Below, one piece after another: positions 11,550 through 19,236 of a DNA stretch of 64,000 nucleotides (positions are counted from its first letter, which is position 1; each line of letters begins with the position of its first letter). The notes under the pieces were generated by a model, which worked only from the letters and a program-made list of their open reading frames with translations, had not been told where the DNA came from and ran no database searches. This DNA comes from Labrys miyagiensis (GTDB lineage Bacteria; Pseudomonadota; Alphaproteobacteria; Rhizobiales; Labraceae): positions 310,001-374,000 of the forward strand of contig NZ_BSPC01000015.1 of NCBI RefSeq assembly GCF_030160835.1, written 5' to 3'. The position numbers and the translations under genes were made by a program.

Positions 11550-12815
11550 ATGAAGCACGAAGTGCCGCCCCTCAGCCTGCATGTGCCGGAGGCGCATTTC
11601 CGTCCCGGCGATACGCCCGACTTCGGCTATCTCAACCTGCCGGCGGCGGGTCAGGCCCAGCGTCCCTCTATGGACGCCAAGGCCTCCGAGACGCGCGACC
11701 TCGCCTTCGGCCTGGTGCGCGTGCTCGACGACGAGGGCAGGGCCGTCGGCCCCTGGGACCCCAAGCTCGATGCCGAGACACTGCGCAAGGCCCTGCGCGC
11801 CATGATGCTGACGCGCGCCTTCGACGAGCAGATGTTCAAGGTCCAGCGCCAGGGCAAGACCTCCTTCTATCTCAAATGCACGGGCGAGGAGGCCGTCGCC
11901 ATCGGCCAGGTCTTCGCGCTCGAGCCCGGCGACATGTGCTTTCCGAGCTACCGTCAGCAGGGCCTCCTGATCGGGCGCGGCTGGCCGATCTTCGACATGA
12001 TGTGCCAGATCTATTCCAACTCGCTCGATCGGCTGAAGGGCCGCCAGTTGCCCGTGCTCTATTCGGCGAAGGGGGCCGGCTTCTTCTCGCTCTCCGGCAA
12101 CCTAGCGACACAGGTGCCTCAGGCCGTCGGCTGGGCCATGGCTTCGGCCTACAAGCATGACCGCCATATCGCCGCCACCTGGGTGGGCGAGGGCGCCTCT
12201 GCCGAGGGCGATTTCCATCACGGCCTGACCTTCGCCGCCGTCTATCACGCCCCGGTGCTCCTCAACCTCGTCAACAATCAGTGGGCGATCTCCTCCAGCC
12301 AGGGTGTTGCCGGCGGCGAGGAGGCGACCTTCGCCTCGCGCGCCATCGGCTTCGGCATCCCCGGCATCCGCGTCGACGGCAATGATCTCCTCGCGGTCTA
12401 TGCGGTGACGCGGTGGGCGGCCGAGCGGGCGCGCTCCAACCATGGGCCAACCTTGATAGAGCTGTTCACCTACCGCGTCGCCCCGCATTCGACGAGCGAC
12501 GATCCCTCTCGCTACCGGCCGGGTAACGAAGAGCAGTTCTGGCCGCTGGGCGACCCAATCTTGCGGCTCAAGCAGCATCTCATCGGCCTCGGCGAATGGA
12601 GCGAGGAGCGCCATGCAGAGCAGGCCACGGCGCTGCAGGAAGAGGTGCGCGCTGCCAATGCGCAGGCGCAGAGCCATGGCATCCTCAGCGACGGGCCGCA
12701 TCACGAGGCCGGCACCATGTTCGAGGATGTGTTCAAGGAGATGCCCTGGCATTTGCGCGAGCAGCGCGCGGAGCTGGAGCGCTTCAATGCCGGGTCCGAA
12801 GAGGAGGGCGCGTGA
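11550..12815 (+). CDS. bkdA1: Branched-chain 2-oxoacid dehydrogenase E1 alpha subunit
   Basis: A 421-residue thiamine diphosphate (TPP)-dependent E1 alpha subunit. It decarboxylates 2-oxo acids from leucine, isoleucine and valine and passes the acyl group to lipoyl-E2. The start at 11550 ([17 protein letters not shown]) is preferred over an in-frame codon at 11475 that would overlap the thiolase. The TPP motif region reads [13 protein letters not shown] followed by [22 protein letters not shown] corresponds to the regulatory-loop region. The long N-terminal extension is typical of the bacterial BCKDH type. Its stop overlaps the bkdA2 start (TGATG). Confidence 0.95.
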   Translation: MKHEVPPLSLHVPEAHFRPGDTPDFGYLNLPAAGQAQRPSMDAKASETRDLAFGLVRVLDDEGRAVGPWDPKLDAETLRKALRAMMLTRAFDEQMFKVQRQGKTSFYLKCTGEEAVAIGQVFALEPGDMCFPSYRQQGLLIGRGWPIFDMMCQIYSNSLDRLKGRQLPVLYSAKGAGFFSLSGNLATQVPQAVGWAMASAYKHDRHIAATWVGEGASAEGDFHHGLTFAAVYHAPVLLNLVNNQWAISSSQGVAGGEEATFASRAIGFGIPGIRVDGNDLLAVYAVTRWAAERARSNHGPTLIELFTYRVAPHSTSDDPSRYRPGNEEQFWPLGDPILRLKQHLIGLGEWSEERHAEQATALQEEVRAANAQAQSHGILSDGPHHEAGTMFEDVFKEMPWHLREQRAELERFNAGSEEEGA

Positions 12816-13828
12816 TGGCGACCATGAACATGGTTCAGGCGCTCAACTCCGCCATGGATGTGATGCTGCAGCGTGACCCCGATGTGCTGCTCTTCGGTGA
12901 GGATGTCGGCTTCTTCGGCGGCGTCTTCCGCTGTACCGAGGGCCTGCAGCAGCGCTATGGCGACCAGCGCGTCTTCGATGCGCCCATCGCCGAGGGCGGC
13001 CTGATCGCGGTGGCGATCGGCATGGGCGCCTATGGGCTCCGGCCGATCATCGAGTGCCAATTCGCCGACTACATCTATCCCGCCTTCGACCAGATCGTCT
13101 CCGAGGCGGCGCGGCTGCGCCATCGCTCCGGCGGCGAGTTCAATTCGCCCATCACCATCCGCTCGCCCTATGGCGGCGGCATCTTCGGCGGACAGACCCA
13201 CAGCCAGAGCCCGGAAGGCCTGTTCACCCATGTCTGCGGCGTGAAGACGGTGATCCCCTCCAATCCCTATGACGCCAAGGGCCTCTTGATCAGCGCGGTG
13301 GAGGACGACGATCCCGTGCTGTTCTTCGAGCCGAAGCGCCTCTATTCCGGCCCCTTCGACGGCCATCACGACCGGCCCATGCGCCCCTGGACCGACCAGC
13401 CGGGGTCGGATGTGCCGATCGAGCATTACACCGTGCCGCTCGGCAAGGCGGCGGTCGTGCGGCCGGGCGAGGACCTCACCGTGCTCGCCTATGGCACCAT
13501 GGTGCATGTCGCGCTGACCGCGGCCGAGGAAATGGACATCGACGCCGAGATCGTCGACCTGCGCACGCTGCTGCCCGTCGATATCGAGACCATCGAGGCG
13601 TCGGTGAAGAAGACGGGCCGCTGCCTGATCGTGCATGAGGCGACGCGCACCGGCGGCTATGGCGCCGAGCTTTCGGCCCTGGTGCAGGAGCGCTGCTTCC
13701 ATCACCTCGAGGCGCCGATCCAGCGCGTCACCGGCTGGGACACGCCCTATCCGCACACCTTCGAGTGGCATTATTTCCCCGGCCCGCGGCGCGTGGGTGA
13801 AGGAATGAAACGCGTGATGGTGGGCTAA
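12815..13828 (+). CDS. bkdA2: Branched-chain 2-oxoacid dehydrogenase E1 beta subunit
   Basis: A 337-residue transketolase-like E1 beta subunit completing the alpha2beta2 E1. Seen: MNMVQALNSAMDVML, FGEDVGFFGGVFRCTEGL, DAPIAEGGLIAVAIGMG (TPP-side residues), RSPYGGGIFGGQTHSQSPEG and the C-terminal domain with VIVHEATRTGGYG-type sequence. The ATG at 12815 overlaps the bkdA1 stop. The gene is followed three bases after its stop by a palindromic repeat, before bkdB. Confidence 0.95.
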   Translation: MATMNMVQALNSAMDVMLQRDPDVLLFGEDVGFFGGVFRCTEGLQQRYGDQRVFDAPIAEGGLIAVAIGMGAYGLRPIIECQFADYIYPAFDQIVSEAARLRHRSGGEFNSPITIRSPYGGGIFGGQTHSQSPEGLFTHVCGVKTVIPSNPYDAKGLLISAVEDDDPVLFFEPKRLYSGPFDGHHDRPMRPWTDQPGSDVPIEHYTVPLGKAAVVRPGEDLTVLAYGTMVHVALTAAEEMDIDAEIVDLRTLLPVDIETIEASVKKTGRCLIVHEATRTGGYGAELSALVQERCFHHLEAPIQRVTGWDTPYPHTFEWHYFPGPRRVGEGMKRVMVG

Positions 13829-13830
13829 AC

Positions 13831-13937
13831 TGGGAGCGCGGACATCACAGCGACATGCTTGCATGTCGCGACGTCCGCTCTTGGAAACGTAACGCCTGAC
13901 GAAAAGAATGAAGCGGACGCGACGTCCGCGCACCCGG
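13831..13937. repeat. Palindromic intergenic repeat, family A copy 1 (bkdA2-bkdB gap)
   Basis: Begins TGGGAGCGCGGACATC three bases after the bkdA2 stop, continues with an internal hairpin (CGACATGC / GCATGTCG), closes with GACGTCCGCTCTTGG, and is followed by a partial second unit GCGGACGCGACGTCCGC. It shares its core with copies at 28009, 33789 and 54926. Because it lies inside the operon, its hairpins may attenuate or stabilise the transcript between E1 and E2 genes (inference). Confidence 0.85.
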
Positions 13938-13946
13938 GAGAACCCC

Positions 13947-15170
13947 ATGAGCAACTTCGTGTTCAAGCTGCCGGATGTGGGCGAGGGCATCGCCCAAGCC
14001 GAGATCGTTGCCTGGCACGCCGAAATCGGCCAGGACATCAAGGAAGACGATCCGCTGATCGATGTGATGACCGACAAGGCGACGGTGGAGATTTCCTCGC
14101 CCGTCTCCGGCCGCATCCTCTCCCGCCAGGGCGAGGTCGGCGCCATGGCAGCGATCGGCTCGGAGATCGTGGTGATCGCGACCGTGGCCAAGCCGGAAAA
14201 GGCGGCGTCCAACGGCAAGGCGGCTGCGCCCAAGCCGGCGCCAAAGCCCGCTGCTCCGCCAGTGGAACCCACTGCGCCGCTTCCCAAAGCAGCAGAGACC
14301 CACTCCGGCAAGGTGTTGGCCGCGCCGGCGGTGCGGGCGCGGATGGCGGCCCTGAAGCTCGATCCCGCCACCCTGCGGGGCAGCGGCCCGGACGGGCGCA
14401 TCGAGCACGCCGATCTCGACCAGGCCCTGACGCAGTTCGGCCGGCCGGCAGTTTCCTCGGCCAAGCCCGACGAGGTGATCGAGGAAGTGAAAATCGTCGG
14501 CCTGCGCCGCCAGATCGCCGAGCGCATGCTCGAATCCAAGCGCAGCATCCCGCATTTCTCCTATGTCGAGGAAATCGATGTCACCGCCCTCGAAACACTG
14601 CGCGCCGATCTCAACGGCTCGGAAGACGGGCCCAGGCTGACGCTGCTGCCCTTCCTCATCCGGGCGATGATCCGTGCCATCGCCCAGCATCCCGGCGTCA
14701 ACGCCCATTATGACGACGAAGCGGGGATCATCCGTCGCCATGGCGCCGTGCATATCGGCGTGGCCACGCAGACGCCGCGCGGCCTGGTGGTGCCGGTCAT
14801 CCGCCACGCCGAGACTCTCTCGCTGCGGGAACTGGCCTCCGAGATCGTCAGGCTCAGCGAGCTTGCCCGCAACGGCAAGGCGAGCCGTGAGCTGCTGACC
14901 GGCTCGACCATCACCGTCTCCAGCCTCGGTCCGCTCGGCGGCATCATGGCGACCCCGATCATCAATCCGCCCGAGGTCGCCATTGTCGGCGTCAACAAGA
15001 TCGTCGAACGGCCTGTGGTGCGCGGCGGACAGATCGCCATCGCCAAGCTGATGAACCTGTCATCGTCCTTCGATCACCGCGTGGTCGACGGTTTCGATGC
15101 TGCGGCCTTCATAAAAAGCGTGAAGGCGGAGCTGGAAGCACCGGGCCGGCTGATTCAGGCGATACCTTAG
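13947..15170 (+). CDS. bkdB: Branched-chain 2-oxoacid dehydrogenase E2 (dihydrolipoyl acyltransferase)
   Basis: A 407-residue E2 core protein. Order: an N-terminal lipoyl domain (residues 1-78, lipoyl Lys in VMTDKATVEISSPVSG), an Ala/Pro/Lys linker, a peripheral subunit-binding domain (APAVRARMAALKLDPATLRG, GSGPDGRIEHADL) and a catalytic acyltransferase domain ending in SSSFDHRVVDGFDAAAF with the catalytic His and Asp. The start at 13947 (MSNFVFKLPDVGEGIAQAEI) follows a GGGAG site; an in-frame ATG at 13908 lies in the repeat. No lpd/E3 gene follows, so E3 must be supplied from elsewhere. Confidence 0.95.
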   Translation: MSNFVFKLPDVGEGIAQAEIVAWHAEIGQDIKEDDPLIDVMTDKATVEISSPVSGRILSRQGEVGAMAAIGSEIVVIATVAKPEKAASNGKAAAPKPAPKPAAPPVEPTAPLPKAAETHSGKVLAAPAVRARMAALKLDPATLRGSGPDGRIEHADLDQALTQFGRPAVSSAKPDEVIEEVKIVGLRRQIAERMLESKRSIPHFSYVEEIDVTALETLRADLNGSEDGPRLTLLPFLIRAMIRAIAQHPGVNAHYDDEAGIIRRHGAVHIGVATQTPRGLVVPVIRHAETLSLRELASEIVRLSELARNGKASRELLTGSTITVSSLGPLGGIMATPIINPPEVAIVGVNKIVERPVVRGGQIAIAKLMNLSSSFDHRVVDGFDAAAFIKSVKAELEAPGRLIQAIP

Positions 15171-15265
15171 GGATCGTAAAAAATAAGTGCTTCAAGCGCG
15201 ACGCTTGCGCGCCTCTCCTGCTCTCTGAACACCGGCTTGCCGGTTCACTGATTTTTTAACGATCC
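15171..15265. repeat. 95-bp element with 19-20 bp terminal inverted repeats
   Basis: Begins immediately after the bkdB stop. The left end GGATCGTAAAAAATAAGTG (15171-15189) is matched by the right end CACTGATTTTTTAACGATCC (15246-15265), an inverted repeat with one or two differences. Inside are a GC-rich palindrome around GCGCGACGCTTGCGCGC and CCGGCTTGCCGG. It may be a bidirectional terminator or a miniature mobile element; only one copy is in the window, so the mobile reading is untested. Confidence 0.6.
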
Positions 15266-16161
15266 CCGAGCGTCACACTCTCTCGCCTGCACCGCCTTCC
15301 CACCACAACGCGCAAACGCCCTCGTTCCCACGCCCTTTCCGGCTGGGTTGATGAGGAGACCGGGCGATGGCGGCTGCAGGGCAGCCGTGAAGGCATGATC
15401 ATGGAAGATGCAGGCCGCACTGTCGGTGCGAGCCGCCATCGCCCTGTTCCGGTTGCCCGGCACGCTGACAAGGCGCGCAAGGCCACCTGTTTTTTCCGCC
15501 TTATGCAGGCGGAGGCGAGCCAAGAGCGGATGGCACGGACCATCCGAACCTGAGCCAGCCGGCTCGGTCAAGGGGCTCAGCGCTGCAGTCCTGGCCGGAC
15601 AGTGGCATGAGCCGTCTTCACCGCATCGGCGGGAGATGGGACGAAAGGCGTTGCCGGGCTCAAGCCCTTCACGCTCCGTCCAGGGATTGCGTGGTATTTC
15701 CATCGCGTGGCACTTCCATGGGGTGCCGATCCCGTCTGTCCCGCTCGTCACCCCTGGAAGCCGGCTTCGAGAGAAGCAGGACCGCCGTGCGCCTATCGCG
15801 TGGACAGGCTGTCGGGGTGGATGGAGGCGTTCGGAGCCGGGTTGATCATACACCGACCGCTGACGCCTCATTCCGTTAGGGAATAAAGCATGGCAACGAA
15901 CGGAAGTCAAGAGCCGTTCGCTTTTTATTCTTGCGCCGCTGGAGGAGGATACCAGACAGGGTATTGTCGATTGATCCGGTCGCTGACGATCGGTTTGGCG
16001 GGCAACCAAGGACAGTCCAAGCCGTCAGTGCTTCGTTCCAACGTTCAGACATAAGCGGCTGTCGAGATGTCCGTTTACATTTCTCAATCGTACCAGAGCG
16101 TACAAAGCCGAACGGGCATCTCTCAGCGTCGAAGCTGCCTCTCTCACGCCTTTTCATTCGG
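15266..16161. other. Gene-poor region with inverted repeats, no supported gene
   Basis: About 900 bases with open frames on both strands, none resembling a protein I know and none with convincing codon pattern. Visible structure: a perfect 14-base inverted repeat GGGCGATGGCGGCT at 15362-15375 with its complement at 15431-15444, and a small hairpin around 15498-15514. The region lies between the bkd operon and a resolvase remnant and is best read as decayed accessory DNA. Confidence 0.5.
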
Positions 16162-16275
16162 TGGCCTGAGGCTGAGGAGATTCGCAGGCTCCACACAGAG
16201 GGGAAAACTCCCACGGAGACCGCGAAGCAACTCGGGATGGGACGCGGGAGCATCTATCGGGCTATTGAAAGGGCG
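16162..16275 (+). pseudogene. Resolvase/invertase C-terminal helix-turn-helix remnant
   Basis: The translated stretch AEEIRRLHTEGKTPTETAKQ followed by LGMGRGSIYRAIERA is the DNA-binding tail of serine recombinases (Tn3 resolvase/Hin type). Nothing upstream in this frame resembles the catalytic domain with its Ser nucleophile, and no start is evident. I call it a truncated, non-functional remnant of a mobile element. It lies on the 3' side of tRNA-Glu, together with an AT-rich gene. Confidence 0.65.
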
Positions 16276-16299
16276 AGCGCCTCGTTCAGCGCTATCGGC

Positions 16300-16380
16300 T
16301 TAGAACCAGCGGCCCCTGCCATAAAATCCTCCGCCACCCAGAAGGATGATGAGCAGGACAATTACGAGAATGGTGGTCAT
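16300..16380 (-). CDS. 26-residue hydrophobic microprotein
   Basis: Reads M-T-T-I-L-V-I-V-L-L-I-I-L-L, then GGGGFYGRGRWF and stop. A strong AAGGAG ribosome-binding sequence lies seven bases before the ATG. It would be a single membrane-spanning helix with a Gly/Arg tail. The sequence resembles the N-terminal half of a family of roughly 50-residue small membrane proteins with a GGGG.YG..RWGG centre found in Rhizobiales; here it stops after the first half, so it may be either a true short member or a truncated one. Function unknown. Confidence 0.5.
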   Translation of the reverse strand: MTTILVIVLLIILLGGGGFYGRGRWF

Positions 16381-16677
16381 CGGGTAAACTCCTTGGTCCC
16401 CGCGTGACCGGCGTAGAGGCTGCCTTGCGGGGCTCTAGAGGCCAACATGACCCGGACCCAAATAGTTCCGCAGGCAGATCATGAAACGGCATTCTCCCAC
16501 CTTCGCCGGAATGCTCTTAGAGACCTAGCTAGGAGTCACTGGCGGGCTTTCTGCTGTCCGGCATCAGTGAGTGCGTCCAGAGGAGGAGGCAGCCTGCGGA
16601 CAGGTACAGGTCTCTGGCCTTTCCTCTGTTGGCGACGTATCGGGCGGCTGAGAGGTCTGCGAGGGAGAGGCACCGCG
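16381..16677. other. Intergenic stretch without supported gene
   Basis: About 300 bases between the 26-codon microprotein and the short frame at 16678. Frames across it show no recognisable protein. On the minus strand the frame of the 21-residue peptide continues past its TAG stop for 37 more codons rich in Pro, Ser and Thr before a TGA; I regard this as chance. Confidence 0.4.
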
Positions 16678-16743
16678 CTAGATCAAGCGGCCGGAAGGGA
16701 TGACAATGGCGGCCAAGAGGGCGACGGCGCTAACAAAGTTCAT
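16678..16743 (-). CDS. Possible 21-residue hydrophobic peptide coupled to the membrane protein gene
   Basis: The ATG overlaps the TGA stop of the upstream 234-residue membrane protein (ATGA), an arrangement that allows translational coupling. The frame reads MNFVSAVALLAAIVIPSGRL and ends shortly after. It resembles a signal peptide or a single membrane helix. No homologue is known to me; the overlap is the only positive evidence, so it could be chance. Confidence 0.3.
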   Translation of the reverse strand: MNFVSAVALLAAIVIPSGRLI

Positions 16744-17444
16744 TCAGGTATATCCTCCGCAAATTCCTGTGGTCGCGGCCTGCGTTTGAATTGCACAATA
16801 AGAATAGTTATGAAATACGTGAGTATAAAGTACGTAAAGGAGATGATTATTGTTTTCTTAAGGGCTAAACATAGCAAGTCGTCATATACAGACGGAGCAA
16901 TGCTTTTATACAAGAGTATATTTTGTGCGGAAGCCCACACCAAAAATATAGCCACAACAGCAAGAGTTATCAATGCCTTGCGTACATCAAATCCGCCCAC
17001 AATTATAACATTGGCAAAAGAGATAAGAATTAGCCATATCAACCAAAACAAGCTCACAAAATCGCACACTCTAAGGTATGTATCGATCTCATTTTTTGAT
17101 AATAAAAGATTTCCATCAACAAGATTCTGCAACATGAATTCTCTTGATAAATGATTCCATGGCCAAGCCCACTCCGGCAGTGGGATTTGCATGAATGTTT
17201 GTCGAAAAGCGTCAATTTCTGTAAATAGCAAGCAAAATACAATACTTAAAGTGATTGAAGCTATGCCACCAAAGACCATTATATAGCCGCGAAGCACCAT
17301 CAAATAGCCGAATTTATAGGTATATTCGTTTGCGTAAATTCGATTTGTTTTCACCGAAAAGGGAAATGTTTTTCTATAGGTCTCAAGTGAAACATTTTGC
17401 GGATCGGTGGTTGCGATATTGAATATCTGGTAAAAATTTCCCAT
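16740..17444 (-). CDS. AT-rich integral membrane protein of unknown function
   Basis: A 234-residue protein with about four hydrophobic segments near residues 48-75, 129-151, 157-178 and 198-218, and a basic C-terminal tail KRRPRPQEF. The N-terminal 45 residues are polar and soluble. I recognise no family. Base composition is markedly AT-richer than all neighbours (many AAA, ATT and TTT codons), which points to recent acquisition. It lies between a resolvase remnant and tRNA-Glu. The ATG at 17444 has only a weak AAGG upstream. Confidence 0.7.
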   Translation of the reverse strand: MGNFYQIFNIATTDPQNVSLETYRKTFPFSVKTNRIYANEYTYKFGYLMVLRGYIMVFGGIASITLSIVFCLLFTEIDAFRQTFMQIPLPEWAWPWNHLSREFMLQNLVDGNLLLSKNEIDTYLRVCDFVSLFWLIWLILISFANVIIVGGFDVRKALITLAVVAIFLVWASAQNILLYKSIAPSVYDDLLCLALKKTIIISFTYFILTYFITILIVQFKRRPRPQEFAEDIPE

Positions 17445-17575
17445 TCTTGTGGGCCTTTAATATGATGTGGCAGTGTATTAAGCGCTCTATCATTTTGGCT
17501 GCCAAGTATTACTACCACGCCGACATTATCATATACAACTTTGCCCGACGGTAGCTGAATATAGGCAAAGGCCGA

Positions 17576-18292
17576 CTAGCGCAACTGATCGTCCTCTATC
17601 GGGTCCGTAACGTCCGGCTGGTTGTAACTCGCTGTGCTCACCTTCGAGGAGATCGGCCACATGGCCATAAGCTCGGACGGGAAGGGGACCATGAGATCCG
17701 CCGGGTCCGGCTCGATATTGGCCATCCAGCGCTCATAGTTGTCCGGGGCGATGATCACCGGCATACGGTCGTGGATGGTGGCGATGAGGCTGTTCGGCTC
17801 GCAGGTCACGATGGCGAAACTGCGGGTAATGATGCCCGTGGCTGGGTCCGTCCAGCTCTCCCAGATGCCACCCAGGGCGAACTTCGAGCCGTCCGCCATG
17901 GCGATGGCATAGGGCTGCTTGGGTCCCTTGATGGGCTTGCCGTTCTCCCCGAGCGTCTTCCGCCACTCGAAGAAATTGTCCACCGGCACAAGGCAGCGGC
18001 GGCTCTTGTAGGCACCCCGGAAGGCCGGCTTGTCCTGAATGCCCTCGCACCTCGCGTTGAACATGAGGGGCATCGTGGTGGGGTCTTTGGCCCAATTCGG
18101 AATGAGGCCCCAGCGCATCAGGCAGTGTTCATTGCGGCCCGAACCGGGAATGCGGCGGACGATCCACAGCCATTGCGTGGGCGAGCCGTTGTAGTGGGCC
18201 TTCCAGGCGCGGGCCACCTCCTCCTCGGTAGAGCCCATCTCCGAGAAGATGCCCGGAAGTTCCGGACCTGTCTGCTTCAGGCGTCCGCACAT
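17576..18292 (-). CDS. SOS response-associated peptidase (YedK/HMCES family)
   Basis: A 238-residue SRAP-domain protein. Family members form a covalent crosslink between Cys2 and abasic sites in single-stranded DNA, shielding them during replication. Seen: MCGR start with the catalytic Cys2, MRWGLIPNWAKD, FNARCEG (the Asn of the active site), the Glu-bearing VDNFFEWR, and the active-site His in TIHDRMPVIIAPDNYERW. Length is normal. It stands alone beside tRNA-Glu within an otherwise accessory patch; yedK-like genes are often carried on mobile DNA. Confidence 0.93.
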   Translation of the reverse strand: MCGRLKQTGPELPGIFSEMGSTEEEVARAWKAHYNGSPTQWLWIVRRIPGSGRNEHCLMRWGLIPNWAKDPTTMPLMFNARCEGIQDKPAFRGAYKSRRCLVPVDNFFEWRKTLGENGKPIKGPKQPYAIAMADGSKFALGGIWESWTDPATGIITRSFAIVTCEPNSLIATIHDRMPVIIAPDNYERWMANIEPDPADLMVPFPSELMAMWPISSKVSTASYNQPDVTDPIEDDQLR

Positions 18293-18451
18293 TGCGTGAG
18301 CGTCCTGGCTGGGTGGCGGTGGAAGAAGTATGATGTGGGTAGGTGATGCCGGGAATCAAAGTCAGAAACCGCAAGGCGATTTCAACGCGGTACCCACGCC
18401 ATAAAGCGCCGCATTCAGCGGAAGACACATCTAGCTTGGGTTCAAATAAAT

Positions 18452-18527
18452 CTGGCGCGCCCTAGGGGAATCGAACCCCTCTCTCCACCGTGAAAGGGTG
18501 GCGTCCTGACCGATAGACGAAGGGCGC
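18452..18527 (-). tRNA. tRNA-Glu (UUC)
   Basis: On the minus strand the 76-base sequence folds as a cloverleaf: acceptor GCGCCCT pairs with AGGGCGC, the anticodon loop is CTTTCAC with anticodon TTC, the T-arm contains GGTTCGATTCC, and the encoded CCA end is present. Its 3' side faces the accessory patch at 15.2-18.4 kb, so it could have served as an integration site; I see no duplicated tRNA 3' end in the patch. Confidence 0.97.
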
Positions 18528-18641
18528 GGCGGGGCGGACATATAGATTGGGGAATCGAAGGCGGCAAGAGGAATATGCCGCCTTTTGACAATTATGTGGA
18601 AACCGGCGGTTGCAGGCTTTTTGGGCCTGGAACCTGGCAAA

Positions 18642-19082
18642 TTACCATACGCCGGTGTTGCCCATCGAGGCCCAGGGCTCGGCCGGGGCCAGGGCATCGC
18701 CCTTCTGCAGGATCTCGATCGAGATGAGATCGGGCGAGCGCACGAAGGCCATGTTGCCATCGCGCGGGGGGCGGTTGATTGTGACGCCGGCCTTCTGCAA
18801 TCTGGCGCAGAAGTCGTAGATATTGTCGACCTCATAGGCGAGATGGCCGAAATTGCGGGCCGAGCCATAGTCCTCGGTGTCCCAATTGTAGGTCAGCTCG
18901 AGGGCAGGGGCTTTGCCGGCCTTGAAGGCATCGAGATCCTCGGACGCCACCAGGAAGACGAGGGTGTAGCGGCCCTTCTCGTTCTCATGGCGGCGGGCCT
19001 CGACCAGGCCGAACAGATCGACATAGAATTTAAGGGAAGCATCGAGGTCGCGGACGCGGACCATGGTGTGCAGATATTTCAT
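18642..19082 (-). CDS. gloA: Lactoylglutathione lyase (glyoxalase I)
   Basis: A 146-residue VOC-fold metalloenzyme that isomerises the methylglyoxal-glutathione hemithioacetal to S-lactoylglutathione. Seen: [20 protein letters not shown] with the first metal-ligand His, a central [13 protein letters not shown] carrying a Glu ligand, [15 protein letters not shown] with the second His, and a C-terminal segment ending [10 protein letters not shown] with the last Glu. The start at 19082 is chosen for the GAGGAAACG ribosome-binding sequence just upstream; a longer frame starting at 19175 runs into a repeat element. Confidence 0.93.
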   Translation of the reverse strand: MKYLHTMVRVRDLDASLKFYVDLFGLVEARRHENEKGRYTLVFLVASEDLDAFKAGKAPALELTYNWDTEDYGSARNFGHLAYEVDNIYDFCARLQKAGVTINRPPRDGNMAFVRSPDLISIEILQKGDALAPAEPWASMGNTGVW

Positions 19083-19117
19083 CGTTTCCTCATCGCGTTT
19101 CTGGGGCAAGAGAGTTT

Positions 19118-19218
19118 CCAAAGCGTTTTGCGATTTGACGGAATCGGCAAGAATCGCAAAGACGCGTCGAAACAAGGAGTTAGAGCAAAGCGCGTTTATG
19201 CTTAAACGCGCTTTGCTC
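19118..19218. repeat. Intergenic repeat, family B copy 1 (gloA/sirtuin divergent region)
   Basis: A ~100-bp element in the shared upstream region of gloA and the sirtuin gene. One end is a perfect hairpin with 16-base arms (GAGCAAAGCGCGTTTA, 19183-19198, and its complement to 19218) and a 4-base loop; the other end contains AAAGCGTTTTGCGATTT. Its reverse complement aligns over the full length, at roughly three quarters identity by eye, with the element at 53305-53404. Confidence 0.8.
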
Positions 19219-19236
19219 CGGAGATACTAAGGCCTA

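Noticed and set aside
15245-16009. A 254-codon minus-strand frame in the gap after bkdB
   Set aside because: It overlaps the inverted-repeat element, contains no known domain, has erratic composition and competes with equally long frames on the other strand.
15171-18451. A duplicated tRNA-Glu 3' end that would mark an attachment site
   Set aside because: I looked for a second copy of the T-arm/acceptor sequence in the accessory patch and found none.
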